From the NCBI RefSeq assembly GCF_000599885.1, contig NZ_JFGT01000005.1, forward strand, positions 1 to 64,000: 64,000 bases of DNA, read 5' to 3'. The DNA is from Pantoea sp. IMH. Its GTDB lineage: Bacteria > Pseudomonadota > Gammaproteobacteria > Enterobacterales > Enterobacteriaceae. The position numbers and the translations under genes were made by a program. Positions 62,952-64,000 of this stretch are shown in pieces. Each line of letters opens with the position of its first letter. The first letter of the stretch is position 1. Under the pieces are notes generated by a model that ran no database searches, was not told the origin of the DNA, and saw only the letters and a list, made by a program, of their open reading frames with translations.

Positions 62952-63890
62952 TCAGACCGGCATCGCCGCCAGAGGAATGATCGCGCCACGGTGCTGGATA
63001 ACGGTACTGGCAGTAAGATGACCGCGTCTGGCCGCTTCTTCTGCACTGCCGCCACAGAGACGCACCGCCAGATAACCGGCGCTGAATGAGTCGCCCGCAG
63101 CGGTGGTATCAATGACTTTGCTGGCCGGGAGCGCAACGGCAGGAACCTCAATCAGTGACGCATCCGGCAGTGATACCAGGCAGGATTCCGCGCCCCGCTT
63201 GATCACGATTTCGCTGACGCCTGCGGCGCGTGTACGTGCAATCACCTCGTCCACACTCGCTTCGCCCCAGAGCAGGGTTTCATCGTCCAGCGTCAGGAAG
63301 GCGATATCCGTGCAGGCCAGCATCGCCTGATAGGCCGCCTGCGTCTCTTCCGCAGATGACCAGAGGCGCGGGCGGTAGTTATTATCAAAGATAACCTTAC
63401 CGCCGTTGCGGCGATAAGACGACAGCAGCGTCATCAGCTTCTCACGGCTCTGCGGCGTGAGGATCGCCAGGCTGATACCGCTCAGATAGAGATAGTCGAA
63501 TTCTGCCAGCTGCTGGCAAATTTCCTCTGCGCGATCGCTTTCCAGCCAGTAACGGGCCGCCGCGTCGTTGCGCCAGTAATAGAAGGTACGCTCGCCTCTG
63601 GCGTCCGTCTCAATCACATAGAGCCCTGGCAGCTTGTTATCCATTTGCTGGATCAGCGCGGTCTGCACTTTTTCCTGTTGCCAGGCGGCCATCATCTCGC
63701 GACTGAAGCTGTCGGTACCGAGCGCGGTAACATAATCGACGCTCAGCTGCGCCTCTTCTACCTGGCGGGCGATATAGACCGCCGTATTAAGCGTATCACC
63801 GCCGAAACCCCGGCTTAAACCGCTCTCTTTCTGGGAAAGTTCAATCATGCATTCGCCGATTACGGCGATTCTTTTCTGCGTCATTTTCAT
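62952..63890 (-). CDS. kdgK: 2-dehydro-3-deoxygluconokinase KdgK
   Basis: 312 residues (or 310 from the ATG at 63884, which has the better 9-nt spacing to AAGGG). PfkB family: KRIAVIGECMIELSQKE, GFGGDTLNTAVYIAR near the start, GERTFYYWRNDAAARYWLE for substrate binding, and the catalytic DTTAAGDSFSAGYLAVRL (anion hole and Asp base). Phosphorylates 2-keto-3-deoxygluconate to KDPG, the next step after KduD. It has its own KdgR-type box. Confidence 0.95.
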   Translation of the reverse strand: MKMTQKRIAVIGECMIELSQKESGLSRGFGGDTLNTAVYIARQVEEAQLSVDYVTALGTDSFSREMMAAWQQEKVQTALIQQMDNKLPGLYVIETDARGERTFYYWRNDAAARYWLESDRAEEICQQLAEFDYLYLSGISLAILTPQSREKLMTLLSSYRRNGGKVIFDNNYRPRLWSSAEETQAAYQAMLACTDIAFLTLDDETLLWGEASVDEVIARTRAAGVSEIVIKRGAESCLVSLPDASLIEVPAVALPASKVIDTTAAGDSFSAGYLAVRLCGGSAEEAARRGHLTASTVIQHRGAIIPLAAMPV

Positions 63891-63943
63891 CAGCCCTTAA
63901 TCCATTCTGCCCCTAGTTTCGCCGTGGCAGGCGGTCGAGTCAA

Positions 63944-63969
63944 TATTTTAAAACAGCGTTTTATTTTTA
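63944..63969 (-). promoter_or_regulatory. KdgR-type operator, kdgK promoter
   Basis: TAAAAC-AGC-GTTTTA is a perfect 6+3+6 palindrome inside an A/T-rich stretch, about 60 bp before kdgK. Same AAAC-NNN-GTTT core as the three boxes at 5.8-7.8 kb. Positions 63970-64000 show nothing more. Confidence 0.7.
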
Positions 63970-64000
63970 ATGTGGCTTCGCGCCCGTTTTGCACTTTTCT

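Overview
The window is chromosomal DNA of a gamma-proteobacterium of the order Enterobacterales. The block eptB ... dppABCDF - bcs genes - pdeK - dctA - yhjJ - kdgK follows the order known from Escherichia coli. The bcsO/bcsD-type cellulose operon, the pectin-monomer genes and the orphan type VI secretion (T6SS) module point to a plant-associated member, most likely Erwiniaceae (Pantoea or Erwinia-like). The genus is inferred from gene content only. Coding density is high and proteins read through cleanly on both strands.

Layout. (1) 1-3.4 kb: malM (end of a maltose operon), a GlxA-type regulator coupled to an isochorismatase-like hydrolase, and an RcnB-like periplasmic protein. (2) 3.4-4.2 kb: six head-to-tail copies of a 125-bp ERIC-type palindromic repeat. 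(3) 4.2-9.4 kb: a pectin-oligomer island (ogl-kdgF, a TogT-like transporter, kduD and an RpiB-fold isomerase), with KdgR-type operators at all three promoters. A fourth KdgR-type box lies 60 kb away in front of kdgK. (4) 9.6-12.1 kb: a membrane protein, a small alarmone hydrolase and ohrR-ohr. (5) 12.3-16.7 kb: the sorbitol operon srlAEBDMR with SrlR-type palindromes, ending in a small membrane protein instead of gutQ. (6) 16.9-20.8 kb: mesD-mesX (folate-independent methionine synthesis) and a TetR/EamA pair with a palindromic operator. (7) 21.4-23.1 kb: eptB.

(8) 23.2-35.2 kb: an incomplete T6SS island between eptB and dppA. It holds a TssB-like hybrid ORF, vgrG, a periplasmic immunity candidate, a Tle3-type lipase, a PAAR protein, a membrane protein and tssM. 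It then stops abruptly in what looks like a 14-codon remnant of tssA. No tssC, F, G, H, J, K, L or hcp is present. (9) 35.9-41.7 kb: dppABCDF dipeptide transport. (10) 42.3-55.6 kb: cellulose synthesis, bcsO-Q-A-B-C-D-Z, with bcsE convergent and no bcsF or bcsG. (11) 56-63.9 kb: pdeK/hmsP, dctA, yhjJ, an alpha/beta hydrolase and kdgK.

How the genes work together. Oligogalacturonides enter through the TogT-like carrier and are cut by Ogl. They are opened by KdgF, isomerised by the RpiB-type protein (no kduI is visible), reduced by KduD and phosphorylated by KdgK, presumably under one KdgR repressor with CRP activation. Cellulose synthase is tied to c-di-GMP by the PilZ domain of BcsA, the RxGD site of BcsE and the neighbouring EAL protein. 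The observations most worth checking are the BcsR-like head of BcsO inside a mixed bcs locus, the truncated T6SS island with its TssB hybrid, the tandem ERIC array, the isomerase substitution, and the 29-residue repeats in BcsB.
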